A stretch of DNA of 64,000 bases from positions 18,688-82,687 of IMG/VR virus record IMGVR_UViG_3300017963_000029. The stretch is one strand, 5' to 3'. The stretch is from a virus. The notes below the pieces were generated by a model, which was not told the DNA's origin, ran no database searches, and was given only the letters and a program-made list of their open reading frames with translations. Both the position numbers and the translations under genes were made by a program. Shown here piece after piece: positions 39,332 through 46,768 of this stretch; the first letter of the stretch is position 1, and every line of letters starts with the position of its first letter.

Positions 39332-39738
39332 TGATCCGAAAACGCCGTAACAGAACGCTCTCCCGCCTCCGGGTACGGAAGAAGGACAAGCAGTTTCTCA
39401 AGCAGTTCGACTACCCGGAGGGGGTTCGTTTTCTCCCCCTGACGCGCCAGGAGTGCCTGACCACCGAGAGGCCGTGCCCGTTCGTGTCTTGTCGGTATCA
39501 CCTGTACCTGGACGTCACCGAGAAGGGCTCGTTGAAGCTCAACTACCCCGACCAGGAGCCTTGGGAGATCTCCGAGTCGTGCGCTTTGGACGTCGCGGAT
39601 GCCGGCGACCACACGCTCGAGGAGGTGGGACAGCTGCTGCAGGTCACCCGCGAGCGCGTCAGGCAGATCGAAAAGGGGAGTAAAGAGAAGCTTGAGGAGG
39701 ACCCGGACGTGCTCCGGTTGCAGGAGGAGGCGGCGTGA
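39331..39738 (+). CDS. Sigma-70 region 4-like DNA-binding protein
   Basis: A 135-residue protein. A Cys-containing N-terminal part ([16 protein letters not shown], then [12 protein letters not shown]) leads to [20 protein letters not shown], the helix-turn-helix of sigma region 4.2 that contacts the -35 element. No region 2 is present, so it is not a full sigma factor. It may redirect host RNA polymerase to viral promoters or act as a sigma-like activator. Confidence 0.7.
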   Translation: MIRKRRNRTLSRLRVRKKDKQFLKQFDYPEGVRFLPLTRQECLTTERPCPFVSCRYHLYLDVTEKGSLKLNYPDQEPWEISESCALDVADAGDHTLEEVGQLLQVTRERVRQIEKGSKEKLEEDPDVLRLQEEAA

Positions 39739-39893
39739 TCAAAAGGTTGAAGCTCTTTCTGGCCAGAGCCGCGTTGTATACGTTCTGCGCCAGGGTGGAT
39801 GAGGAAGGTGTTATCCGTTGTCCGTTTTGCGAGAACAAGACGGAGGTCAAACCCACGTTTTGGTGTAGAAAATGTAATGTACTTTTGAGATAG
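39735..39893 (+). CDS. Small zinc-ribbon protein
   Basis: GTG 39735 overlaps the previous stop. The 52-residue product, too short for usual ORF cut-offs, has [11 protein letters not shown] and [11 protein letters not shown], a CxxC-CxxC ribbon, after a basic N-terminal helix. It may bind nucleic acid or RNA polymerase next to the sigma-like protein. Confidence 0.55.
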   Translation: MIKRLKLFLARAALYTFCARVDEEGVIRCPFCENKTEVKPTFWCRKCNVLLR

Positions 39894-39902
39894 GAGAATG
39901 AA

Positions 39903-40496
39903 ATGCCGTTAGTACCCGTAGATAATAAGCCAGGACTGTTTCGTGATACGATTACCGGACAGGTTTTTAATGTTCGCGAGTATCGTGGCTCAGATCTTAT
40001 TTTCCCTTTTGAAGGTGGTCGTGCCATACCCAAGGAGTCCTGGCAACCAGAACCAGGAGCTTCGATGGCACTACAGGCGTGGTCCTTTCTCATGTATCCA
40101 TGGCCAGAGGTTATTCCTGTCACCCTGCGAGCCAAGTTGTACGTCAATGGTGACATCATGGCTGAGGGGCCTTTATTTGCTCTAGCTGAACCTCTGGTAC
40201 GTGCTGAGGACGAAGAGATACGGGAGCGGTTACGTGTCGTGGAAGAAAAAATAGAGACGCTCGAAATCGAAATGAAGGAAGCTAAAAAAGAGAAGGACCT
40301 TTCTGGCGACCCTAGAGCTGTTCACATACCTTCCAAGATTTACCCGGTTACTCGTTTAAGGAATCTAGTAGACATGAAGCACAAGTTGTGGGCAGAAATC
40401 GAGGGTCCAGGTAATGATTTTGTACCATTGCGCGAGAAGCTGGAACTACTGGCACTTCGTTTACGCGGTGTAGGACGTGAGCCGGTGAAAGATTGA
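39903..40496 (+). CDS. Unknown protein
   Basis: A 197-residue protein after TAGGAGAATGAA. The first 60 residues are strand-rich (GLFRDTITGQVFNVREY), the middle has a hydrophobic patch (LQAWSFLMYPWPEVIPVTLRA, too polar for a clear membrane span) and the end is a charged coiled helix (VEEKIETLEIEMKEAKKEKD). More AT-rich than most. No family. Confidence 0.6.
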   Translation: MPLVPVDNKPGLFRDTITGQVFNVREYRGSDLIFPFEGGRAIPKESWQPEPGASMALQAWSFLMYPWPEVIPVTLRAKLYVNGDIMAEGPLFALAEPLVRAEDEEIRERLRVVEEKIETLEIEMKEAKKEKDLSGDPRAVHIPSKIYPVTRLRNLVDMKHKLWAEIEGPGNDFVPLREKLELLALRLRGVGREPVKD

Positions 40497-40600
40497 TTGA
40501 TACCCCCATCGAGGTCGACTACTTCTACGCGGGCGTGATCGTCGGTTTTTGCCTCACCGTCTTGTGGGGCTGGTACTACATAAGCAAAAGGATGAGATAA
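40493..40600 (+). CDS. Small membrane protein
   Basis: TTG 40493 overlaps the previous stop (TTGA) and opens a 35-codon frame: MIDTPIEVDYFYAGVIVG then FCLTVLWGWYYISKRMR. It has one membrane span and a positive end (N-out/C-in would be expected). It would otherwise leave a 100-base gap, so it is probably real. Could be a lysis or envelope micropeptide. Confidence 0.45.
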   Translation: MIDTPIEVDYFYAGVIVGFCLTVLWGWYYISKRMR

Positions 40601-40602
40601 AA

Positions 40603-40848
40603 ATGATAGATATGAATATCAATATTAGTGTGACAGTAAAGGTACGTCTTACCACACTAGGTAAAGAGCTTTACGAAAAAAGTGGGAGGAATGAGTTTGT
40701 CCGTTGGGATGAAGATGGTTTGTTAGAGACCGAGTTGTGGAATTTAATGGTAGTTTTTGGTCCACATTTTAATGAGCATGTCGGTCCTTTTTTTGAAAAT
40801 AATGCAATATATGTAGTGGATTTAAGGAATGATCATGACCACTCGTAA
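40603..40848 (+). CDS. AT-rich small unknown protein
   Basis: An 81-residue protein (ATG 40603), strongly AT-rich, with strands (INISVTVKVRLTTLG) and a polar end with three Asp/His residues. It overlaps the next gene by 20 bases. No motif. Confidence 0.55.
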   Translation: MIDMNINISVTVKVRLTTLGKELYEKSGRNEFVRWDEDGLLETELWNLMVVFGPHFNEHVGPFFENNAIYVVDLRNDHDHS

Positions 40849-41530
40849 TGGTGATTGGTTTCAAACCTACACCGGTAAGAAGTTCTACGTTTTCGATCCG
40901 CGCAGCGACGAGATCGACATCGAGGACATCGCGCACTCCCTGGCGAACACCTGTCGGTTCAACGGACATACGAGTTATTTCTATTCGGTAGCGCAGCACT
41001 CTGTCCACGTCTGTAACGTCTTCGGCAAGCTCGTGGAGGGAACCGAGTTCGAGGAGAACTATCGGGCGTACCTCTGCGCGCTGTTGCACGACGCGACGGA
41101 GGCCTACGTCGGGGACATGATACGACCCATCAAGTTGTCGTTGCCGGACTACAAGGTGGCCGAGAACAACATCTGGACCTGCATCCTCAAGAAATTTGAG
41201 CTTTGGGACACCTGGCACCTGCAGGGCACGATGGATCTGCGCCTCTTCGTATCGAACCTCGTCAAGATGGCCGACGACATCATGCTGGCCACCGAGAGGC
41301 GAGATCTGCTGGCCAAGGGGCCGGGGAAGTGGCGCATCGAGGAACTCGTCGACCCCGATGATATGCTGGTTCTCCCGAAGCCTCCGGGTACCGTGAAGAG
41401 TATTTTTCTAAAGCTATTTGGGGAGCTACAATCGCGTATAGGAGAAGAAGATGCCGACACCGGTCACAGTGGTGAAAAAGGTGGTGGAGACGGCCCGGAA
41501 GTGGGTCAGGGTTCGCCGGAAGTACCGTAA
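40829..41530 (+). CDS. HD-domain phosphohydrolase
   Basis: A 233-residue protein. SVAQHSVHVC (about 53-62) holds the first histidine, ALLHDATEAYVGD (about 84-96) the HD pair and following acidic residue, and NLVKMADDIML (about 143) the last aspartate, as in HD metallo-phosphohydrolases of the YfbR or viral nucleotidase type. It should dephosphorylate deoxynucleotides. The C-terminal 30 residues are low-complexity and share DNA with the next gene over 80 bases. Confidence 0.75.
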   Translation: MIMTTRNGDWFQTYTGKKFYVFDPRSDEIDIEDIAHSLANTCRFNGHTSYFYSVAQHSVHVCNVFGKLVEGTEFEENYRAYLCALLHDATEAYVGDMIRPIKLSLPDYKVAENNIWTCILKKFELWDTWHLQGTMDLRLFVSNLVKMADDIMLATERRDLLAKGPGKWRIEELVDPDDMLVLPKPPGTVKSIFLKLFGELQSRIGEEDADTGHSGEKGGGDGPEVGQGSPEVP

Positions 41531-41819
41531 GCTCCTGGACAGCAAGAGCGCGAAGGAAGAGGACCTGAAGAAGGTCCGGAAGAGCCTCCTCGACGTCACC
41601 AACAGGCTCGAGACCGCGGTGCTCGAGTTCGAGGTGATGTACCGCCACGTCCAGAAGCACGGGCTCAAGAAGCCCAAGAAGCCCTTCCCGTGGAGGGAGG
41701 TCCTGGGCATCGTCTCGGCCGGCGCGGGCGCGCTCGAGAAGGCCATCGGCTCTCCCGGGGTCGGGGGGCCTGCCGACCCGAATACCATCGATGTTCAGGC
41801 CGAGATAATCGATCGATGA
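41451..41819 (+). CDS. Basic helical protein
   Basis: A 122-residue protein that starts 80 bases inside the HD gene. The first 85 residues are strongly basic helices (ARKWVRVRRKYRKLLDSKSA) with a coiled pattern, followed by a hydrophobic Gly/Ala segment (EVLGIVSAGAGALEKAIG). It may bind DNA and a membrane or serve in the virion. Overlaps the deaminase by ATGA. Confidence 0.6.
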   Translation: MPTPVTVVKKVVETARKWVRVRRKYRKLLDSKSAKEEDLKKVRKSLLDVTNRLETAVLEFEVMYRHVQKHGLKKPKKPFPWREVLGIVSAGAGALEKAIGSPGVGGPADPNTIDVQAEIIDR

Positions 41820-42310
41820 GCCGCCTGTTCGAGGACCACTGGGACGTCCGGTTCATCCGGCTCGCGGAGCATATTGCCGGCTGGAGCAAGGACCCGTCGA
41901 CCAAGGTGGGCTGCGTCATCGTCGGCCCGGACAAGGAGATCCGCTCCACCGGCTTCAACGGCTTCCCGCGGGGCATCAAGGATGACCCCCGGAGGCTCGA
42001 AAACCGCGACGAGAAGTACCCGCTCATCTGCCACGCGGAGGAGAATGCCATCTTGCAGGTGGCACGGGTCGGCGGCGCATCGCTCCGGGACTGCTGGGTG
42101 TACATCACCTGGCCACCCTGTACCCGGTGCGCGCGGTCCATCGTGCAGGCCGGTATCAAGGGGGTGAGCTACCCGCAGGGGCTCGACGTTCCTGAAAGAT
42201 GGTGGTCGGACCTTGAGAAGGCCCGCTCGATGCTCGACGAGGCCGGGATCTTCGTCCGGACGGTCGCCGTCAAGCTCAAACAGACGTCGTCAGAGGTTTC
42301 TATCGGCTGA
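41816..42310 (+). CDS. dCMP/cytidine deaminase
   Basis: ATG 41816 overlaps the previous stop. The 164-residue protein has CHAEENAI (His73, Glu75) and PPCTRCA (Cys102, Cys105), the zinc-binding and catalytic sites of deoxycytidylate deaminases, and SKDPSTKVGCVIV near the N-terminus as usual. It makes dUMP from dCMP for thymidylate synthesis. It fits the nucleotide-metabolism set with the HD enzyme. No thymidylate synthase is seen in the window. Confidence 0.85.
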   Translation: MSRLFEDHWDVRFIRLAEHIAGWSKDPSTKVGCVIVGPDKEIRSTGFNGFPRGIKDDPRRLENRDEKYPLICHAEENAILQVARVGGASLRDCWVYITWPPCTRCARSIVQAGIKGVSYPQGLDVPERWWSDLEKARSMLDEAGIFVRTVAVKLKQTSSEVSIG

Positions 42311-42908
42311 ACTGCCGCCAGAGGATCCATCCACCGGCTCCTAACGCCAGGAGCAACACGAGACCGCCGGCCGCCGCCGGCGCGATGTCTTCGAAGCGCC
42401 AGCCACCGGCGTCGTAGAAGGGCTTGAGGAGCGGGTACGGGTTTATCTTTCGCTTGTAGGGGCTGGTGATGGCGTAGTGCAGGTGCGGACAGGTGTGGAT
42501 GGCATTCCCGGTGCGCCCGACGTAGCCAATAACTTGCCCCGCGGTGACCGGTTGGCCCGGTCGGACCTTGGGGCGTTTCTGCAGGTGGGAGTAGTAGTGC
42601 TCGTTGCCGTCGGGGTCTCGGATCCAGACGTACCAGCCGCCCTTTTCGGAATATCCGGCTCCTGGTAGCCCCCGCCATTCGCGCATCACGGAGCCTGCCG
42701 TCGTCGAGCGGATGGGGGTCCCCTCCGCAGCCACGATATCGGTCGCGTGGTGCTTGAACTGCCCGCGGGGGGCCAGGAAGGAGTCCCAGAAACGCGGGCG
42801 CCAGCCGCTCTCCTTGTCCGGGTAGCAGGTCTTCCCGTGAGCTCCCACCCGATATCCCCGGAACTTGCTGGGGACCTGGACCGGGAAGACCGACAGGGTT
42901 ACGGGCAT
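42300..42908 (-). CDS. M23 peptidase with C-terminal membrane anchor
   Basis: A 202-residue minus-strand protein. FKHHATDIVA (His54, Asp57), WYVWIRDPDG, HYYSHL and CPHLHYAI (His142, His144) form the LytM-type zinc site of M23 endopeptidases. A hydrophobic span GLVLLLALGAGGWILWRQFSR ends the protein, so the enzyme would be membrane-held. It probably cuts peptidoglycan cross-bridges on entry or exit. It ends tail to tail with the deaminase gene. Confidence 0.85.
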   Translation of the reverse strand: MPVTLSVFPVQVPSKFRGYRVGAHGKTCYPDKESGWRPRFWDSFLAPRGQFKHHATDIVAAEGTPIRSTTAGSVMREWRGLPGAGYSEKGGWYVWIRDPDGNEHYYSHLQKRPKVRPGQPVTAGQVIGYVGRTGNAIHTCPHLHYAITSPYKRKINPYPLLKPFYDAGGWRFEDIAPAAAGGLVLLLALGAGGWILWRQFSR

Positions 42909-42930
42909 ACCGTATCAGGGGGTGAAACGC

Positions 42931-42960
42931 CTGCTCGCCAGACCGGGGCCCGGCGAGCAG
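42931..42960 (-). terminator. Hairpin between minus-strand genes
   Basis: CTGCTCGCC at 42931-42939 pairs with GGCGAGCAG at 42952-42960, a perfect nine-base stem. On the minus strand the stem is followed by GCGTTTCACC, a weak T-run. It may separate the virion-type genes from the M23 gene or lower its level. Confidence 0.5.
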
Positions 42961-42979
42961 GGTATGGGCGGACGAGGAG

Positions 42980-43231
42980 CTAGTCCTCGGCCTTGGTCGC
43001 CTTGACGCCGGCCTTGACCATGGCTTCGATGTCCTTCTCGTCGAACCCGCGGTTCTTCAGGAAGAACGTGGTTTTCACATCGCCGTGGAGTTTGACCATA
43101 CCGATGACGGCTTGCTTGATTTCTTCGGTAACTTTTCCCCTGGCGATTCGAACGGAATGTTGAATCACGCTTTGGGGAGAAGGCGGACGACGTGCCGGTA
43201 CTTTCTTTTCGGTCTTTTTCTTGGTCGCCAT
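42980..43231 (-). CDS. Small basic protein beside the virion-type genes
   Basis: An 83-residue, Lys-rich protein: basic N-terminus (KKKTEKKVPARRPP) then helices (SVRIARGKVTEEIKQAVIGM) and KDIEAMVKAGVKATKAED. The C-terminal pattern GDVKTTFFLKNRGFDEKDIEAM looks like a small helical domain that could bind DNA. It lies right after the first beta-rich paralogue. Confidence 0.6.
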   Translation of the reverse strand: MATKKKTEKKVPARRPPSPQSVIQHSVRIARGKVTEEIKQAVIGMVKLHGDVKTTFFLKNRGFDEKDIEAMVKAGVKATKAED

Positions 43232-43233
43232 GA

Positions 43234-44070
43234 TTACGCCCTCTTCGCGGCCTGCAGAGCGACAAAGGAAGCCGCGAGAAAGATGCGACCGTCGTCATTG
43301 GGGGGCGTGACACTGGTGTTGATCTGTGCCTTGAGAGCACCGCCGTCCGGGATGAACAGGTCTTCGGAGGCGATCAAGGAGAAGAAGTCAACGGCGCCAT
43401 CGGGGGCTACGGTCACCGAGTCGATCTGGATGTCATTCTGACCATCGCTCATGAAGAGATCGACTTGGATTCCACCAATGGCACTATCCCAGTTGAACAC
43501 GCGGATGTACGAAGTCGCCATTCCTCCACCCAAGTCCGGAAGAACCAGAGCGGTGCCCGGTTTGGGCTGTGCCACGACCTGAAGAGAGGCGTCCAGATCC
43601 TTACGAACGTTGATGACTTCCGCGTCGGTCCACACAGGCCACATCATGGCGCGGCCCGCTGCGACTTGCCCCAGGTCTCTGGAGATGATCTGTTCACCTT
43701 CCACCAGGAAGAAGTTACCTTGCATACCTATTTCGGTTATGGCTACCGCTATCCAGGCAGGTGCTCCCGCAGGAAGACCGATAGTACCTATCTGTAGCTC
43801 GTTGCCCTGGCCGTCCTGGAAGAACATATCGGTAGTGTAGGTTCCGGAAATTCCATTTCCGCCACCCATGTAGTCACCGGACATGGATTCCGGTCTCTGG
43901 ATCAGACGACCGAGACCATCATACGGCGACGGAACGATGATCTGGTCGGGTCCGGGGCTCACCAACTGCAGAGACGTGTGGGGTCCCTTGAAGGTATTGA
44001 GCCAAGGTTGGGGTTTCACGGACGGGTTTCCTCCGCCACGATGCTGAAGGGGTTCGTCTCCTCTTGTCAT
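43234..44070 (-). CDS. Candidate virion protein (capsid or other), paralogue A
   Basis: A 278-residue protein made of beta strands. Two halves each carry a strand pattern ending in D-GQ-GNE-L or SDGQNDIQI (about 85-95 and 205-215) followed by -TI or -SV strands, which suggests a duplicated beta-sandwich. It is homologous along its length to the 44344-45171 product (FNWDS/FNYDS, FLAASF/YIATLF). Size and twofold build fit small double jelly-roll capsid proteins of tailless phages or paired decoration proteins. No signal or membrane span. The capsid idea is an inference. Confidence 0.5.
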   Translation of the reverse strand: MTRGDEPLQHRGGGNPSVKPQPWLNTFKGPHTSLQLVSPGPDQIIVPSPYDGLGRLIQRPESMSGDYMGGGNGISGTYTTDMFFQDGQGNELQIGTIGLPAGAPAWIAVAITEIGMQGNFFLVEGEQIISRDLGQVAAGRAMMWPVWTDAEVINVRKDLDASLQVVAQPKPGTALVLPDLGGGMATSYIRVFNWDSAIGGIQVDLFMSDGQNDIQIDSVTVAPDGAVDFFSLIASEDLFIPDGGALKAQINTSVTPPNDDGRIFLAASFVALQAAKRA

Positions 44071-44121
44071 TGTATTGTCTGTCCTTCCTCGCCTACAGGG
44101 ACGGGGTTTTGGGTTCTACTG

Positions 44122-44334
44122 CTACGACGGGTTCTGCGGGTAGAAGGTCGTTATCATGGTGTCGGCCTCCTGCGCGCTGAATCCCCATCGTTGAAGTCTT
44201 CGGTGGAGGCGTTGTGCGTTGACGCCCTTGTTCACGAGGCAGACCATGGCCTCGTTGATGGCTTCCTGTGAAGCGCCGTCTCGTTTGGCGCGTTGCAAGG
44301 TGCGCCGGGCCTCTGCTCTTTGTTCGATGGGCAT
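44122..44334 (-). CDS. Small helical protein
   Basis: A 70-residue protein between the two beta-rich paralogues: helical and basic (AEARRTLQRAKRDGASQEAI, then LHRRLQRWGFSAQEADTMI). FSAQEADTMI resembles a small UBA-like or HTH-like helix pattern, as does the basic protein at 42980. Could be a DNA-binding or minor virion protein. Confidence 0.55.
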   Translation of the reverse strand: MPIEQRAEARRTLQRAKRDGASQEAINEAMVCLVNKGVNAQRLHRRLQRWGFSAQEADTMITTFYPQNPS

Positions 44335-44343
44335 TTTATCTAC

Positions 44344-45171
44344 CTATCCCAGATCCTTAGGGAGATCGAACTCTGCGAAGAGGGTGGCGATGTACAGCTT
44401 GCCGATGGGGTTACCATCGTTGGGTTGTACCTCGAGTCGGTACGGGTACGGAAACATGTGAGACTCGATGGTGTCCAAGAAGATGTTTCCGACGCTGTTT
44501 GCGCCAACAGAATCGGTGTTGGACATCAACACCCGGTTTCCCTGGTCGTCGGACACGTAGCAGTTGAAGGTGTGGGGGTCCGAGTCGTAGTTGAACGCCA
44601 GGATGCTGGCCCCACAGGGGTAGGAGCTGGTGGCCGGCATCTGCCAGGTCTTGCCCACCGGAGGTTGTGCGATGACTGTTCTTCCTCCGTTCACGATGGG
44701 GATGCGCTCGCAGATGGCGTTTCGGGCATCGTGGATCGAGACGGGAATGAAAAGCAGTCCGTCGTTACCGGAAGGGTCGCCGCTCGTGATGCGGATGACC
44801 ACTTTCTCACCCTCGACGAAACCAAACACGGCACAAGCCGGGTTGGGGGAGGGAATCTGGTCAAAACTTCCGTCCGAGAGAAGGGCGACGGTAGCGAGAG
44901 TGATCTCGTTTCCGTTCGCGTCGATGAAGATCACATCGTAGCCGATGTCCACGCCGCATCGGTTGTACAGGGATCCGATGGTCTGAAAGGCCACGACCCC
45001 TGCGAGACGGATCTTGTCCTTCAAGCCCTCGAGGACGGTGTGCTGACCTCCGGACTTGATGGGGACGATCTCGCCTGCGCCTTTCACGCCTTCGAAAAGG
45101 ACTACAGGTCCCGGGCTGGTGTTCTTACCGGCGCGTTTCTGAAGGGGGTTGTCCCCGATTCCAGCTGGCAT
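44344..45171 (-). CDS. Candidate virion protein (capsid or other), paralogue B
   Basis: A 275-residue strand-rich protein. ATG follows CCTGTAGGTGAGGAGAAGAC, a leader that resembles the one before paralogue A, pointing to tandem duplication. It shows two domains each ending IDANGNEITLATVAL (about 85) and SDDQGNRVLM (about 205), then EVQPNDGNPIGKLYIATLF. Cysteines at several places could stabilise it. It is likely made in quantity, being led by a strong ribosome-binding site. Assignment as a capsid subunit or major spike is inferred. Confidence 0.5.
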   Translation of the reverse strand: MPAGIGDNPLQKRAGKNTSPGPVVLFEGVKGAGEIVPIKSGGQHTVLEGLKDKIRLAGVVAFQTIGSLYNRCGVDIGYDVIFIDANGNEITLATVALLSDGSFDQIPSPNPACAVFGFVEGEKVVIRITSGDPSGNDGLLFIPVSIHDARNAICERIPIVNGGRTVIAQPPVGKTWQMPATSSYPCGASILAFNYDSDPHTFNCYVSDDQGNRVLMSNTDSVGANSVGNIFLDTIESHMFPYPYRLEVQPNDGNPIGKLYIATLFAEFDLPKDLG

Positions 45172-45261
45172 GTCTTCTCCTCACCTACAGGGGTTGAGAG
45201 TCGCTTCAGATTACCACGATTACGTATTAAAGGAAGAGGTCTGTAGCGTGCCAAAACAATG

Positions 45262-45594
45262 TTACCCAGGCTTGCCGCGGTACTTCTGCCACTCCCGATA
45301 GAAATCCCTCCAGACCACCGCGGCCACGCCGGCGCCCGTGTAGTACCAGACCACCCAGCTTGTTCCTTCTACGCCGGGGGAGGCCGGCATGTTAGGAATG
45401 TGGCCGACGCCCACGCCCATCAGGATGGGGAGCACCGGTATGGGGATCCAGCGTCGGAAAAAACGCACCCAGGAGACTTCTTCGGCTCTTTTCGCGCTCA
45501 GGGGACCGTCCTTGAGCGCCTTGGTGACCACGTAAAAAACGCCCCAGGCCACGAGGATCGGCCAGTGGGCGAGAATCAGATCAAGGTATTCCAT
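45262..45594 (-). CDS. Membrane protein with two or three spans, holin-like
   Basis: A 110-residue protein with spans ILAHWPILVAWGVFYVVTKA, WIPIPVLPILMGVGVGHI and WVVWYYTGAGVAAVVW, and a charged C-terminus (YREWQKYRGKPG). Small size, several spans and a basic tail are usual for holins, which release endolysins. A virion-membrane protein is the main alternative, given its position beside the candidate capsid genes. Confidence 0.55.
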   Translation of the reverse strand: MEYLDLILAHWPILVAWGVFYVVTKALKDGPLSAKRAEEVSWVRFFRRWIPIPVLPILMGVGVGHIPNMPASPGVEGTSWVVWYYTGAGVAAVVWRDFYREWQKYRGKPG

Positions 45595-45606
45595 AGATGG
45601 AGGGGA

Positions 45607-45643
45607 GCGCCCCCGGGGAGAAGGTCATCAACCCCGGGGGCGC
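45607..45643 (-). terminator. Strong hairpin upstream of the membrane protein gene
   Basis: GCGCCCCCGGGG at 45607-45618 pairs perfectly with CCCCGGGGGCGC at 45632-45643, a 12-base stem. It lies between the basic Cys protein gene and the membrane protein gene on the minus strand. No T-run follows on the minus strand, so it may act as an attenuator or RNA stabiliser. Confidence 0.55.
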
Positions 45644-45676
45644 TTAAATGGGGTTATCCACGCAGGAACGTGAAAA

Positions 45677-45841
45677 CTACTTGCTGCGCTTGCGCTTCAG
45701 GCAGCGTCCGGTGGTCTTGGACACGCCGTGTTTGCAACGCCGCTTCTTGGTGCGCCGTCCCTTGGTGCCCTTCTTCGGGCCGGGCTTGCGCTTACAACCG
45801 CCGGTCTTCTTCCTGCCGTATCGGCACTTCTTGGTGGCCAT
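45677..45841 (-). CDS. Very basic Cys-containing small protein, pair 1 member 1
   Basis: ATG 45841 after AAGGAGAAAGAC. The 54-residue product is about half Lys/Arg with five cysteines: KKCRYGRKKTGGCKRKPGPK, then RRCKHGVSKTTGRCLKRKRS. The end is shared with the next upstream gene (RRCKYGV...GSCLKHPRRKK). Such protamine-like proteins could neutralise DNA inside a capsid. The cysteines may bind zinc or form disulfides in the virion. Confidence 0.65.
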   Translation of the reverse strand: MATKKCRYGRKKTGGCKRKPGPKKGTKGRRTKKRRCKHGVSKTTGRCLKRKRSK

Positions 45842-45915
45842 GTCTTTCTCCTTGGCTCGATTTCGAAAGATCCGGAACGCGGACGCCCCGGGCTCATCGG
45901 GTTACGAAAGAGGTC

Positions 45916-46092
45916 CTACTTCTTCCGCCGGGGGTGCTTGAGGCAGGATCCCTTGAGGGTGCCGCGCTTGGCCACGCCGTACTTGCAGCGCCTCCCCTTC
46001 TTCCGCCGGCCCTTGCTGCCGCTGGTCTTGCCGCGACACTTGGTGAACCGTCCCTTGGACGTCCTGCACAGGTTTCCGCGTACTTTCTTCAT
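45916..46092 (-). CDS. Very basic Cys-containing small protein, pair 1 member 2
   Basis: ATG 46092 after AAGGAGAAAGACAGCC. The 58-residue product (VRGNLCRTSKGRFTKCRGK, then GRRCKYGVAKRGTLKGSCL, end KHPRRKK) matches the 45677 gene in its C-terminal half, so the two arose by duplication. Each has its own strong ribosome-binding site, which suggests high expression. A DNA-condensing virion role is inferred from charge and context. Confidence 0.65.
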   Translation of the reverse strand: MKKVRGNLCRTSKGRFTKCRGKTSGSKGRRKKGRRCKYGVAKRGTLKGSCLKHPRRKK

Positions 46093-46180
46093 GGCTGTCT
46101 TTCTCCTTTTATGACTCCCCCGCGGGGAAGCCGTGCCTCCTTGGCAGCATCTGCGGGCCCACCGGGGCCCCAGGTATGCC

Positions 46181-46768
46181 CTAAGATTCCTCCCTTTTAC
46201 GTAAAAAAGCAAGTCCGGCGACAAGACCGGCGCCCAGAGCCCCAAACAGGAACGGAAGGGGAGATCTTTCTTGCTCACCGAGACCAGGTCCCCACGGGGT
46301 CTCCTGGCCGGTCAACATGGGATGGGCCTCGACGGCCATTTTCTTGATCTTCGGGTAGTTTCGGTCGAAGAACCTCTTCGGCCAATCCGGAACCGTCTTC
46401 CCTTCCTTCGTGGGGTGGGGTTTCGTGCCGAGTTCGTCTTTCCACTGCCGGCAGGCGCGGGTGGACAGCCGCTGGGCCTTGTCCGGATCCTTGACCGGCA
46501 CGATATACCCGGGTTTCTTGGGTTCAATACAGAAGCGGAGGTTGGGGACGCCCTTTATCCAGATCAGCTGGACCGGGCAGCGGGCTTTCTCCTCGCCGCA
46601 CGGAGGACCACCTTTGGACCCCATCAGGTGGGTCGGGGTGGTGAAATCAAAATCACCTTTTTCTGGCAGACGGACCTCGGGGATCGGGAGGCAGTCGCCG
46701 GTCTCGTCCTTCTTGCAGAAGGTGAAGGCCGGGGAGTCATGGTCGCGGTATTTCGCTCGTTTCGCCAT
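46181..46768 (-). CDS. Tail-anchored protein with six cysteines
   Basis: ATG 46768 (coupled with the next gene) gives 195 residues. Six cysteines are spread over FCKKDETGDCLP, PPCGEEKARCPVQ, LRFCIEPKK and STRACRQWK. The C-terminus is a membrane span (LPFLFGALGAGLVAGLAFL) with RKREES. The layout is like those of the M23 and 5570 proteins: soluble domain, then anchor. Possibly a virion-envelope or host-membrane protein. Confidence 0.6.
   Translation of the reverse strand: MAKRAKYRDHDSPAFTFCKKDETGDCLPIPEVRLPEKGDFDFTTPTHLMGSKGGPPCGEEKARCPVQLIWIKGVPNLRFCIEPKKPGYIVPVKDPDKAQRLSTRACRQWKDELGTKPHPTKEGKTVPDWPKRFFDRNYPKIKKMAVEAHPMLTGQETPWGPGLGEQERSPLPFLFGALGAGLVAGLAFLRKREES

Noticed and set aside
42915-43340. 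Minus ORF of 141 codons overlapping the 42980 gene
   Set aside because: It is a frame-shifted shadow of the small basic gene and the start of paralogue A, with no ribosome-binding site and no motif.
45259-46347. Plus-strand ORF of 362 codons
   Set aside because: It crosses several minus genes with strong ribosome-binding sites and two clear paralogues; the plus product looks like low-information GC-rich translation.
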